A stretch of DNA of 64,000 nt, taken from positions 1 through 64,000 of the forward strand of contig JACPVS010000029.1 of NCBI GenBank assembly GCA_016197365.1. Direction: 5' to 3'. The stretch is from Mycolicibacterium cosmeticum (GTDB taxonomy: Bacteria > Actinomycetota > Actinomycetes > Mycobacteriales > Mycobacteriaceae). The position numbers and the translations under genes were made by a program. Shown here in pieces: positions 48,277 to 56,527 of the stretch; within the stretch, counting starts at the first letter, position 1, and each line of letters starts with the position of its first letter. Below the pieces are notes generated by a model that saw only the letters and a list, made by a program, of their open reading frames with translations, did not search any database and was not told the DNA's origin.

Positions 48277-49933
48277 GAGGTCTTACCTCCTTGGTCGTGA
48301 GAAACGGTGCGAACGGTGGTATTTCGTCGGCGGAGCATTCGATGCTGACCACCGACGGTCCCTCGGCGGTGAGGGCGGTCTGTAGCGCCTGCGGCAGCGC
48401 ACCGATATCGTCGATGTCGACCGCAGGCAGTCCCGGGAACATCGCCGCCAGCCCCGCGCCGAGCCTGCTGGGCCGGAAACGGTTGTAGCTGTACAGATCT
48501 TGGTAGAACAGCTGTTCGCGGGTGACGCACATCGCGTGGGCGTTGTTGTTGAACAGCACGACGGTGACGGGAAGTCGATATTGGAGGGCGGTGTGCAGTT
48601 CCAGCCCGTGCATGAAGAACGAACCGTCGCCGGCGATGATGACGGTCCGCCGACCGCGGGCGAAACACATCCCGATACCGGCTCCGAAGCTGTAGCCCAT
48701 CCCGCCCATCCCCAGCGCCACGACGAAGCGTCCACCGCGACGGACCGGCAGATAGTGGATGGCCGACGCACCGGTGTTTCCCGCGTCGACGACGATGTCG
48801 GCACCTTCGGGCAGCGCCCGGTCCAGCGCGTGCATCGCGGCCCGGTACCGGATCCCGGTTCCGTCGTGGGCGGGTGGCGTGAGCTCGGCGTGCGAAATAT
48901 GCTCTGGCACAGTGACTCCGGTGGCTCGCCCCGGCCCCGACAGCGCCGTGTTGAGCAGTGCCAGCGAACCACGGAGATCATCGGTGTGTACATGCAGGCT
49001 CGGGACGTAGGGCGGCTTCGCACCGAGCGACAGCACCGGCACCGCTGCCAGCGGGGCGTCCAGGCCGGCGCGCGCGGTGGCCGGCAGTCGCGTGCCCACC
49101 AGCAGGCAGACGGCACTGGCGGCCACCGCGTCGGCCACCCCGGGATGACCCATCACGCCCGTGACCCCCAGGGCCGACGATGATCCCAGACCGGGAGCAC
49201 CGCTGACGTCCTTGGCATCCGGCACAGTCGCCACCCGGGCCCGCAGCATGGCGCGCAACCGTTCCAGTTCGTCGCGGGCATCGTCGCGGGCGACCTGCTC
49301 ACCGGCAATGATCGTGACCGGACCACGAACCCGCCGCAACTGTTCGGCAATCGGCGCGGGGTCACCCAGCGGCGCGGCGAAGGTCGATGCGACACCGGTT
49401 CCGACGCGAAAATCACTTTGCTGCACGTCTTTTGGCAGAAGCACGACGGCGGGTCCGCGCCGGGCGGCTGTCAACGCCTCGGTCAGCACCGCGTCGATGG
49501 CGCCGGGGTCGACCACCCGCCGGCAGAACACCGACACCGCCGAGAACAGCGCCTCGGCGTCGAGTGAGCCACCCAGCCCGCTGGTGTCCTGGAACGACCC
49601 ACGCCCGTCCTGCGCCGTTGGCGGCTGACCTACCAGGGCAAGCACCGGCACCCGGCTGGCCAGCGACTCTCCCAGCGCAGCAACCAGATTGAGCGATCCA
49701 CCGCCCGATGTCGCGGCCACCACCCCCAGTGGTGCGCCGGCGCGGCGGTATCCATCGGCCATCGTGGCGGCCGAGAACTCGTGCTTGGCCAGCACCGCGG
49801 TCAGATCAGTACGGAAGTGGGCAGCGTCGTAGAGGTCCTCGATGTTCGCGCCGTCGACGCCGAAGATGTGCCGCACCCCGTGTGCCGCGAGACGGCCGAC
49901 GATATGGTCGACCACCCTGTTCCTGCTGCTCAC
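48257..49933 (-). CDS. Thiamine-diphosphate-dependent enzyme (acetolactate synthase-like)
   Basis: 558 aa from GTG 49933. It has the three domains of the ALS/POX family: an N-terminal PYR domain with the ThDP-activating Glu52 in LAKHEFSAATMADGY; a central domain; and a PP domain with GDGSFF (about 436-441) and, about 25 residues later, the NNNAHAM end of the Mg-ThDP motif. Chemistry is C-C bond making or breaking at an alpha-keto acid or aldehyde; anabolic ALS is unlikely because no ilvN/ilvC neighbours exist. It is the first gene of the operon and is preceded by a SigL-type promoter at 49962-49989. Confidence 0.87.
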   Translation of the reverse strand: MSSRNRVVDHIVGRLAAHGVRHIFGVDGANIEDLYDAAHFRTDLTAVLAKHEFSAATMADGYRRAGAPLGVVAATSGGGSLNLVAALGESLASRVPVLALVGQPPTAQDGRGSFQDTSGLGGSLDAEALFSAVSVFCRRVVDPGAIDAVLTEALTAARRGPAVVLLPKDVQQSDFRVGTGVASTFAAPLGDPAPIAEQLRRVRGPVTIIAGEQVARDDARDELERLRAMLRARVATVPDAKDVSGAPGLGSSSALGVTGVMGHPGVADAVAASAVCLLVGTRLPATARAGLDAPLAAVPVLSLGAKPPYVPSLHVHTDDLRGSLALLNTALSGPGRATGVTVPEHISHAELTPPAHDGTGIRYRAAMHALDRALPEGADIVVDAGNTGASAIHYLPVRRGGRFVVALGMGGMGYSFGAGIGMCFARGRRTVIIAGDGSFFMHGLELHTALQYRLPVTVVLFNNNAHAMCVTREQLFYQDLYSYNRFRPSRLGAGLAAMFPGLPAVDIDDIGALPQALQTALTAEGPSVVSIECSADEIPPFAPFLTTKEVRPHVPART

Positions 49934-49961
49934 TGCTCACCTGCTTTCTCGTTCTGCAGGT

Positions 49962-49989
49962 GACACGGGTCCGGTCGGGATTGGGTTCA
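49962..49989 (-). promoter_or_regulatory. SigL-type promoter of the ThDP-KASIII-aminotransferase operon
   Basis: Read on the minus strand: TGAACC (49989-49984), 16 bp, CGTGTC (49967-49962). This matches the published M. tuberculosis SigL consensus as I recall it (TGAACC, 16-17 bp, CGTgtc). The expected start, near 49955, leaves a leader of about 22 nt with AGGTGAG before GTG 49933. The site lies 15 bp from the rslA stop. Confidence 0.7.
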
Positions 49990-50004
49990 CCCTCCGGGCC
50001 CGAT

Positions 50005-50736
50005 TCACAGGTTCTTTTCCAGCAGGACCTTCCCGTCGTCTGCCGAAACCAGTTGCACGGCAGCGATTTCCTTCATGGGCCGCGGGGTGTTTCCGCTGGG
50101 CAGAGCGGTCGCGCCGGACAGTCCGAGCCACGTTGCGATCTGGTCGCGACTACCGTCCCTGCCGACCACCACCATTCCCAGGTTCTGGGCCTTGGTGTCG
50201 CGCTGACCCCAGTCGCCGTAGCTGCACGCCATGTCGATCCGGGTGCCCCAGCCGTACTCGGACAACGAGATGCTCGCGGCGATGGTGGTCTGATTGACCT
50301 TGCTCATCTCCAGCGAGGGCGCCGCCTGCTGGGTGCCCTGCTGCATGCCGAACACCTCGGGTCGCAATGCGACCACCACTCCGACCGCGAGCAGCGCGGC
50401 GGCCAACCCGACCGCAGCCGAGGTCAGCCACCGCGACCGACGCCGGCGCGTCCGCACCTGGTCGATCACCTGGTCGCGCAGTTCGGGACGAAGCGGCGGC
50501 TCCGGTTCTCCCCCTGCCCCTTCCGCACTGTCCATCGCCTCGATGTCGGCGAGGTCGACCATCGCCAGCAGTGCGGGCACGCCCGTCAGTTCGGCCACCG
50601 CGGCGCGACACGGCGCGCAGGTCAGCAGGTGCGCCTCGTATTCACGACGTTCCGCGGGCGACAGCGCCCCGAGCACATAGGAGGCGTCCCAGGTGGCGTA
50701 CTGATCTCCGGCGGAGGTCGTATCGAACCCGGTCAT
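50005..50736 (-). CDS. rslA: Zinc-containing anti-sigma factor RslA
   Basis: 243 aa. The N-terminal anti-sigma (ZAS) motif is His36-xxx-Cys40-xx-Cys43 in EAHLLTCAPC; one membrane helix lies at about residues 103-124, followed by an extracytoplasmic RskA-type C-terminal domain ending in DDGKVLLEKNL. It should bind and silence SigL and release it on oxidation of the Zn site or loss of zinc. The start overlaps the sigL stop (ATGA). It corresponds to Rv0736. Confidence 0.93.
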   Translation of the reverse strand: MTGFDTTSAGDQYATWDASYVLGALSPAERREYEAHLLTCAPCRAAVAELTGVPALLAMVDLADIEAMDSAEGAGGEPEPPLRPELRDQVIDQVRTRRRRSRWLTSAAVGLAAALLAVGVVVALRPEVFGMQQGTQQAAPSLEMSKVNQTTIAASISLSEYGWGTRIDMACSYGDWGQRDTKAQNLGMVVVGRDGSRDQIATWLGLSGATALPSGNTPRPMKEIAAVQLVSADDGKVLLEKNL

Positions 50737-51248
50737 CGCGTCACCCCCATTTCCTGCAGATTAAGCCGTAACGCGCGCACCGCGTAGTGCAGTCGGGATT
50801 TCACGGTGCCTTCGGCGATCTGGAGGTCGGCGGCGATCTGTGCGGTACTCATGCCCTGGTAGTAGGCGCGCTTGATGACCGCGCGATGATCCTCGGAGAG
50901 TTCGCTCAGCGCGGTGCTGATCAGTAGGCGGTCCAGCGCAGAATCCACTTCGTCGGGGCCTGCTCTGTCGGCGGCCTTTTCGACGTCGGGTGTGTCGGTC
51001 TCGTTGCGGAAACGGGCGCTTCTCCGGTCGTCGATGACGAGATTACGCGCGACGGTGTACAGCCAGGGACGTACGGGCCGTTCGGGGTCGGTGGTCACCT
51101 CGGGATGGCGCCACGCGCGCAGCAGGGTCTCCTGCACCACGTCTTCGGCGCGGGCGGCATCGCCCGTCAATCGCAGGGCGTACCGCCACAGTGCGCCGGC
51201 GTGCTCGTCATACAGCACCCGCATCATCGCGGCCTCCGGATCGTCCAC
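50733..51248 (-). CDS. sigL: ECF RNA polymerase sigma factor SigL
   Basis: 171 aa from GTG 51248 (GGAGG six nt upstream; the TTG at 51254 abuts that site). Region 2 contains LWRYALRLTGDAARAEDVVQ, ETLLRAWRHPEV and ARNLVIDDRRSARFR. Region 4 contains LSEDHRAVIKRAYYQGMSTA and AEGTVKSRLHYAVRALRLNL. The gene order sigL-rslA upstream of map-adk-secY matches Rv0735-Rv0736 beside Rv0732-Rv0734. Its own promoter carries the same -35/-10 type, indicating autoregulation. Confidence 0.95.
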   Translation of the reverse strand: MDDPEAAMMRVLYDEHAGALWRYALRLTGDAARAEDVVQETLLRAWRHPEVTTDPERPVRPWLYTVARNLVIDDRRSARFRNETDTPDVEKAADRAGPDEVDSALDRLLISTALSELSEDHRAVIKRAYYQGMSTAQIAADLQIAEGTVKSRLHYAVRALRLNLQEMGVTR

Positions 51249-51265
51249 TCCCAACCTCCGTCCTT

Positions 51266-51293
51266 TATACGACGTGGGCGGTGATCCGGTTCA
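51266..51293 (-). promoter_or_regulatory. Autoregulatory SigL-type promoter of sigL-rslA
   Basis: Minus strand: TGAACC (51293-51288), 16 bp, CGTATA (51271-51266), with GGAGG and the GTG start just downstream. Same spacing and -35 as the promoter at 49962-49989. Confidence 0.7.
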
Positions 51294-51359
51294 ACGGTAA
51301 ATGTTTGCCACCGGCGGGGGAATGCGAAGCGACCCGGGACGTGATCCGGCGGTGAGCGA

Positions 51360-52160
51360 CTATGCCGGGTGGAGCGTGAGAATGCGTGGCCCGTCATCGG
51401 TGACCGCGACGGTGTGCTCCCAGTGCGCGGCCCGCGAGCCATCGGTCGTGACGACGGTCCACTCGTCGTCCAGGATCTTGGTCTTGGCCGTACCCAGCGT
51501 CAGCATGGGCTCGATGGCCAGTACCGATCCGGCGGCCAGATACGGGCCACGCCCCGGTGCGCCCTCGTTGGGCAGGAACGGATCCATGTGCATTTCGCGA
51601 CCGATCCCGTGACCGCCATAGCCTTCGACGATGCCGTACTTGCGGTCATGGCGCGCCTCGGCGGCATGCGTCCCGGTCTCGATGGCGTGCGAGACGTCGG
51701 TCAGCCGATTGCCGGGCACCATCGCGGCAATCCCGGCTTCCATGGACAGTCGGGTTGCTTCAGACAGCAGTTCATCAGCGGGGATCAACGCACCGACGCC
51801 GAAGGTCACCGCTGAGTCGCCGTGCCACTTCTCCAGGATTGCCCCGCAGTCGATGGACACCAGGTCGCCCTCGGCCAGGACTTCGCCATCGGACGGGATA
51901 CCGTGCACGACCCGGTCGTTCACCGAAGCGCAGACCGTCGCGGGATACCCGTGGTAACCGAGGAACGACGGCACACCGCCGCCGTCTCGGATCACCGATT
52001 CGGCGATGCGATCCAGCTCGCCGGTGGATACCCCGGGCGACGCCGCTTTCTGTACTGCTCGCAACGCGGCGGCCACCAACGCGCCCGCGGCGGCCATCGC
52101 ATCGAGTTCGCCCGCACTGCGCTGGGCAACGGTCTTGCGCCGGCCAGGCACCGAAATCAT
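51360..52160 (-). CDS. map: Methionine aminopeptidase, type I
   Basis: 266 aa. Metal-binding residues are in place: Asp in VSIDCGAI and WHGDSAVTF, His in YGGHGIGREMH, Glu in AIEPMLTL and WEHTVAVT. It removes the initiator Met from nascent proteins. It lies 11 bp after adk in the secY-adk-map order (Rv0732-Rv0734) and has no long N-terminal extension. It is followed by the sigL promoter region. Confidence 0.96.
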   Translation of the reverse strand: MISVPGRRKTVAQRSAGELDAMAAAGALVAAALRAVQKAASPGVSTGELDRIAESVIRDGGGVPSFLGYHGYPATVCASVNDRVVHGIPSDGEVLAEGDLVSIDCGAILEKWHGDSAVTFGVGALIPADELLSEATRLSMEAGIAAMVPGNRLTDVSHAIETGTHAAEARHDRKYGIVEGYGGHGIGREMHMDPFLPNEGAPGRGPYLAAGSVLAIEPMLTLGTAKTKILDDEWTVVTTDGSRAAHWEHTVAVTDDGPRILTLHPA

Positions 52161-52171
52161 GATCGACTACT

Positions 52172-52717
52172 TCAGCGGCCGAGCGCCTGCAGCGCCCGAG
52201 CGAACACCTCGTCCAGGGAACCCACGGCTTCGACCGTCTTGAGCTCACCTGCGTAATAGTCCAGCAGCGGCGCCGTCTCGTCGCGGTACACCTTGAATCG
52301 GTTCCGGATGACGTCTTCGGTGTCGTCGGCTCGGCCGCGGCCCTTCAGGCGGTCGACCAGCTCGTCCTCGGGCACCCGGAATTCGACGACCGCGTCGAGG
52401 GTGAGGCCGCGCTTGGCCAGCATCTCTTTGAGCGCCTCGGCCTGCTCGACCGAACGCGGGAAACCGTCCAGGATGAACCCGCCGGCCGCGTCCTCGTCAT
52501 CGATGCGGTCATCGACCAGCGCGTTGGTGAGCGTGGCGGGCACCAGGTCCCCGGCGTCCAGGTACTTCTTGGCTTCCAGCCCGAGCGGGGTGCCGTTGCT
52601 GATGTTGTGGCGGAACAGGTCACCGGTGGAAATCTGCGGGATCCCGAGCTTCTCGGCGAGCTTCTCGGCCTGCGTGCCTTTTCCGGCACCTGGCGGGCCG
52701 AGCAAAACGATTCTCAC
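52172..52717 (-). CDS. adk: Adenylate kinase
   Basis: 181 aa from GTG 52717, the short actinobacterial form. The P-loop is GPPGAGKG (residues 7-14); ISTGDLFRHN, FILDGFPRSVEQAEAL and RADDTEDVIRNRF (short LID) follow. It interconverts ATP/AMP and ADP. The GTG overlaps the secY stop (GTGA), so the two are coupled. Longer upstream readings run through secY in another frame and are rejected. Confidence 0.97.
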   Translation of the reverse strand: MRIVLLGPPGAGKGTQAEKLAEKLGIPQISTGDLFRHNISNGTPLGLEAKKYLDAGDLVPATLTNALVDDRIDDEDAAGGFILDGFPRSVEQAEALKEMLAKRGLTLDAVVEFRVPEDELVDRLKGRGRADDTEDVIRNRFKVYRDETAPLLDYYAGELKTVEAVGSLDEVFARALQALGR

Positions 52718-54039
52718 TTCAGGAACCCTTCGTAGTTGCGCTGCATGAGCTGGCTCTCGATCTGTTTGACCGTGTCCAAGCCGACACCGATCATGATCAG
52801 CACCGCCGTACCGCCGAACGGCAGGTTCTGCACCGATCCGGAATTGCCGATCTCGAGGAACAGGTTGGGCAGCACGGCGATCACACCGAGGTAGATCGAT
52901 CCCGGAAGAGTAATACGGCTCAGCACATAGCGCAGGTAGTCCGCGGTGGGCTTGCCCGGCCGGATGCCGGGGATGAAGCCACCGAACTTCTTCATCTCGT
53001 CCGCCCGCTCGTCGGGGTTGAACGTGATGGAGACGTAGAAGTACGTGAAGAAGATGATCAGACCGAAGTAGATCGCGATGTAGACAGGGTCCGCGGGATT
53101 GGTCAGGTAGTTGGCGACGAACTGGTCCCACCAGCCGTTGCTGGGGCTGGTCCGCCCACTCTGGATCAGCTGGGTGATCAGGTGCGGGATGTAGATCAGC
53201 GAGGACGCGAAGATCACCGGGATGACGCCGGCCTGGTTGACCTTCAGCGGCAGATAGGTCGACGTGCCGCCATACATACGCCGGCCCACCATGCGTTTGG
53301 CGTACTGCACCGGGATGCGTCGCTGACCCTGCTCCACGAACACCACGCCGACGATGATCGCCAGTGCGGCGACGCAGACCGCGGCGAAGACGATGCCACC
53401 GCGGCTGTCCAGGATGGTCTTGCCCTCGGACGGGATCCGCGCGGCGATACCGGCGAAGATCAGCAGCGACATGCCGTTGCCGATACCGCGCTCGGTGACC
53501 AGCTCGCCCATCCACATGACCAGCGATGCGCCGGCCGTCAGGACGAGCACGATGACGATCAGGCCGAAGATCGACGTGTCATCGATGATGTCCAGGTTGC
53601 AGCCCTGCAGCAGGCCACCGTTGGCGGCCAGCGCCACGATGCTGGTGCCCTGCAGGATGGCGAGCGCCACCGCCAGATAACGCGTGTACTGCGTCATCTT
53701 GGCCTGGCCGGCCTGGCCTTCCTTGCGCAGCTGTTCGAAGCGCGGGATGACCACCGTCAGCAACTGCACGATGATGCTGGCCGTGATGTAGGGCATCACG
53801 CCGACGGCGAACACCGTCAGCTGCAGCAGCGCACCACCGGAGAACAGGTTGATCAGCGAGTAGATCTGCGCCGAGTCACCACCGCTGACCTGCTCGATGC
53901 ACTTCTGCACGTTCGGGTAGTTGACCCCGGGTGACGGGATCGATGCGCCGACGCGGTACAGGATCACGATTGCAAGAGTGAAAAGAATCTTGCGCCTGAG
54001 GTCGGCCGTCCGCAACGACGAAATGAAAGCCGAAAGCAC
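52714..54039 (-). CDS. secY: Protein translocase subunit SecY
   Basis: 441 aa from GTG 54039, with AGGAGGAAGA directly upstream; a possible ATG at 54063 is before this site. Ten hydrophobic segments are visible, including KILFTLAIVILYRVGASIP, GSIYLGVIAVLPNLFLEI and the TYFYVSITFNPDERADEMKK loop typical of SecY C-terminal cytosolic regions. It is the central channel of general protein export. It heads the secY-adk-map operon. Confidence 0.97.
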   Translation of the reverse strand: MLSAFISSLRTADLRRKILFTLAIVILYRVGASIPSPGVNYPNVQKCIEQVSGGDSAQIYSLINLFSGGALLQLTVFAVGVMPYITASIIVQLLTVVIPRFEQLRKEGQAGQAKMTQYTRYLAVALAILQGTSIVALAANGGLLQGCNLDIIDDTSIFGLIVIVLVLTAGASLVMWMGELVTERGIGNGMSLLIFAGIAARIPSEGKTILDSRGGIVFAAVCVAALAIIVGVVFVEQGQRRIPVQYAKRMVGRRMYGGTSTYLPLKVNQAGVIPVIFASSLIYIPHLITQLIQSGRTSPSNGWWDQFVANYLTNPADPVYIAIYFGLIIFFTYFYVSITFNPDERADEMKKFGGFIPGIRPGKPTADYLRYVLSRITLPGSIYLGVIAVLPNLFLEIGNSGSVQNLPFGGTAVLIMIGVGLDTVKQIESQLMQRNYEGFLK

Positions 54040-54229
54040 TCTTCCTCCTGCGCAGCCGAGCACTTGTCGCGGCGTGCCAATGGGGCTGGTTGATCCAGCG
54101 TTTGGTCAAGTCGTGCGCGGTGCCCCGATCAGCTGCTCCCAGCCTGCACAGTCGCGCGTCAAACAGTCTACGAGAGTAACAGTCGCACGCCGGCGCCCCG
54201 CCGGGGAAACCGGCTCCCGGCATACCTGA

Positions 54230-54913
54230 TCATCGGGGCATCTTCGATTCGATCTTGTCGGCGATGTCGACCGCCGCGGTGATCGGCTCCGGCTGTGCGG
54301 GCTTGCAGGCCTGGATGTCGAGGATCACGTTGGCGGCGACCGCGAGGGCGCGCTGGCACGACCTGACCTGATCTCCGTCGGTCCGCGTGTACGGCATCGA
54401 TAGCAGGCTGTCGGTCTTGTCGAGGTTGCCGCTCACCCATTTGGGCAGCGCCTGCTCGTTGAGCCGGATGTTCACCGTGTGACCGGCACACTTGGACCAC
54501 CGATCCGCCGAGTCGTTGAAGAATGCCTGCGCTGCGTCTGCCGTGCGGTAGGTGACCGCCGACTGCACCGCCAGGCTGTCCCAGTTGTCCGCGTTGGGCG
54601 TGCGGAGCATTTGCTGGCGGAGCGTCTTGAAATGGCTCGGGTCGTAGATGGGCGCCTCGTTGACCTGCCACACACCCAGACAGTTGAGATTGGGCAGCAG
54701 GTTGCGATGGTCGCCCATCACGTCCACCGGATTCTGCGGCGTCATGCCGGAGACACCCATCACGGTGTCGACGTCCTTGGCAGTGAGCAGCAGACCGGGC
54801 AAGGCGGAGTCCGCCACCGATTTCGGCGGCTTCGAGGCTTCCGAGGCCGTCCCGTCGGAGCAACCGGCCAGCCCGAGGCTGAGCGCGAGCGCCCCGAGAA
54901 CAATGAACTTCAC
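54230..54913 (-). CDS. Lipoprotein with PknH-type extracellular sensor-like domain
   Basis: 227 aa from GTG 54913. Lipobox LGLAGC (LALSLGLAGCSDG) predicts a lipid-anchored exported protein. The mature domain (LPGLLLTAKDVDTVMG near the start, LNCLGVWQVNEAPIYD, conserved Cys residues in WSKCAGH and RSCQRAL) resembles the sensor domain of PknH and mycobacterial lipoproteins of the same fold. Ligand unknown. Its start lies 5 bp after the stop of the upstream exported protein, so the two form an operon. Confidence 0.82.
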   Translation of the reverse strand: MKFIVLGALALSLGLAGCSDGTASEASKPPKSVADSALPGLLLTAKDVDTVMGVSGMTPQNPVDVMGDHRNLLPNLNCLGVWQVNEAPIYDPSHFKTLRQQMLRTPNADNWDSLAVQSAVTYRTADAAQAFFNDSADRWSKCAGHTVNIRLNEQALPKWVSGNLDKTDSLLSMPYTRTDGDQVRSCQRALAVAANVILDIQACKPAQPEPITAAVDIADKIESKMPR

Positions 54914-54917
54914 CGGG

Positions 54918-55457
54918 TCAGGCGTGCGTCCCGGCCCGGGCACAGGCCTCCTGCGTGAGGGTGGCCTGATTGTTCATCTCCGTCACGGTGTTGTTCAGGC
55001 TGTCGCCGGGGATCCGCAGGCCCATCTTGACGAGCAACTTGGTGGCGCCGAGCGACCAGGAGCGCATCGGGTCGGCGACGTCCCCCGGCAGTCCCGGGGT
55101 ATTGGCGGCGTCCATGGACAGCCCGGCCGCTTCGCGCAGCGCGGTTCGGCCGGTCGTGTTGCTGCTCGCGACCGCCGGATCGCCGTAGTCCGAGCCTTCG
55201 AAGGACTCGGCGAAGCTCTCGTAGTAGGTCGAGGAACCGTCGAGCACCTGGGCGAACTGCGCGCACGCCGCCACGGCGGCCGGGTCTGCGTTGTCCGATG
55301 TCACTGCGCCGACCTGCACCGGTGCGCCCTGCACCGGAGCGGGAGCCGGCTCGCCATCGAGGTCATCGGCATACGCCGTTGCCGCGCTGGTCAATCCGAT
55401 GCTGAGCGCGACGAGCGATGCCGCCGCGACCTTTCCACTCCATCGCGCTGACTTCAA
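54918..55457 (-). CDS. Exported protein of unknown function (Rv-type secreted antigen)
   Basis: 179 aa from TTG 55457, with GGAGGA five nt upstream. A signal peptide (KVAAASLVALSIGLTSAAT) is followed by ADDLDGEPAPAPVQG. The mature protein is helical, with two Cys (AACAQFAQ near the start and QEACARAG near the end) likely in a disulfide. Not recognised beyond being a small secreted mycobacterial protein. It is coupled to the lipoprotein gene downstream, so the two may work together at the cell surface. Confidence 0.75.
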   Translation of the reverse strand: MKSARWSGKVAAASLVALSIGLTSAATAYADDLDGEPAPAPVQGAPVQVGAVTSDNADPAAVAACAQFAQVLDGSSTYYESFAESFEGSDYGDPAVASSNTTGRTALREAAGLSMDAANTPGLPGDVADPMRSWSLGATKLLVKMGLRIPGDSLNNTVTEMNNQATLTQEACARAGTHA

Positions 55458-55810
55458 GACATTCCTCCAATTGCATTCGGTCTCGTGACGAGCCAGCCCG
55501 TACGGGCCCTGAGACAGCAATGCGACTCACGGTCCATTCATCAGGTGTCCAAATGGTGAACGAACACCCAACGGATAGTTTCCAGCCGTCGTCCATTCGC
55601 TTGCGTCGCTCTGTGGAATTCATTGGGGCCGCATGTGATTCCGGAAAGAACCCCAGCTCCAAGACGCTCACTCGATAGGTACAAGGCGTGAACAATTTCC
55701 CCTCCGTTCACCGTCTGGAAACCCGGCCATTAGAGGCTCCGACGCGACGTATTCGTTACAGAACTGTTGGACCTTCGGTATTCCGAACATGAGAGGGCGA
55801 AATCACCACC
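55458..55810. other. 353-bp divergent intergenic region before the MspA porins
   Basis: It separates the divergent exported-protein gene and the first MspA gene. No gene is credible here. It ends with GAGAGGG before the porin ATG. Promoters for both sides must lie here, but no -35/-10 pair stood out. Confidence 0.45.
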
Positions 55811-56500
55811 ATGTACAAACATCTTGCCGCTCTGGCTGCCTGCGTGCTGGTGCCGGTTGCGACGGCACCTCTCGCACAGGCTGACCCGCCACCGCCTCCC
55901 GCCCCCGCCGATCCGGCTGCTCAGCTGAATGTCACCAACCCGCTGCCTGACGAAGGTCGCGTGCCGTCCGGCCCTCCCGGAGTCCTCGTGACGCCGGATG
56001 GCTGGCGCCTCGAGGTCACCGGCACCAATGAGACCCAGCTGCCGGTCGCTCCGCTGACCACCGCCATCTCCTCCCGCGAGTACCTGATCGCCGGAACGTT
56101 CACCGGCAAGGTCTCCGGAGGCGGTAAGACCAAGCTGACGGGCGGATCGTTCGAAGCCGGTGAGCAGATCGGCTGCGGCATCATCTCCGACGAAGTCGAG
56201 ATCAACCCCGGCGCCAGCTTCTCGCCTGGCATCAAGATTCCGTTCACCAACGACGCCAGCGCCGGCTTCGGTGTTTCTCTCCAGGGCAAGATCTACCTCA
56301 AGCCCGGCACGGTCACGACGGTTGCCATTGACAAGAAGAAGTTCAAGGGCAAGGAAACCCGCATCACGATCACCGGCGTCCGGATCAAGACGGACCAGTG
56401 CGCCGGCCAGTCGTTCATCCGCTCGTACGCGACGTTGACCAGCTCGACGGACAACACCGACGACATCATCACGTACCTCGGCGTCACCAAGGCCGTCTGA
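55811..56500 (+). CDS. MspA-family porin (copy 1)
   Basis: 229 aa. A signal peptide (LAALAACVLVPVATAPLAQA) is followed by a Pro-rich lead and the MspA core: TPDGWRLEVTGTNETQLPV, LTTAISSREYLIAGTFTG, EAGEQIGCGI and CAGQSFIRSYATLTSSTDNTD. Eight such subunits form the outer-membrane channel through which mycobacteria take up hydrophilic nutrients. The constriction-zone Asp pair of MspA cannot be assigned by eye. Followed by a second copy after 27 bp. Confidence 0.92.
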   Translation: MYKHLAALAACVLVPVATAPLAQADPPPPPAPADPAAQLNVTNPLPDEGRVPSGPPGVLVTPDGWRLEVTGTNETQLPVAPLTTAISSREYLIAGTFTGKVSGGGKTKLTGGSFEAGEQIGCGIISDEVEINPGASFSPGIKIPFTNDASAGFGVSLQGKIYLKPGTVTTVAIDKKKFKGKETRITITGVRIKTDQCAGQSFIRSYATLTSSTDNTDDIITYLGVTKAV

Positions 56501-56527
56501 CACATGCGCACCGGAACGGAAGAGAAA

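Noticed and set aside
52718..53515. Extended adenylate kinase reading through secY
   Set aside because: The upstream part is a frame-shifted shadow of secY. Family length and P-loop position require the start at GTG 52717.
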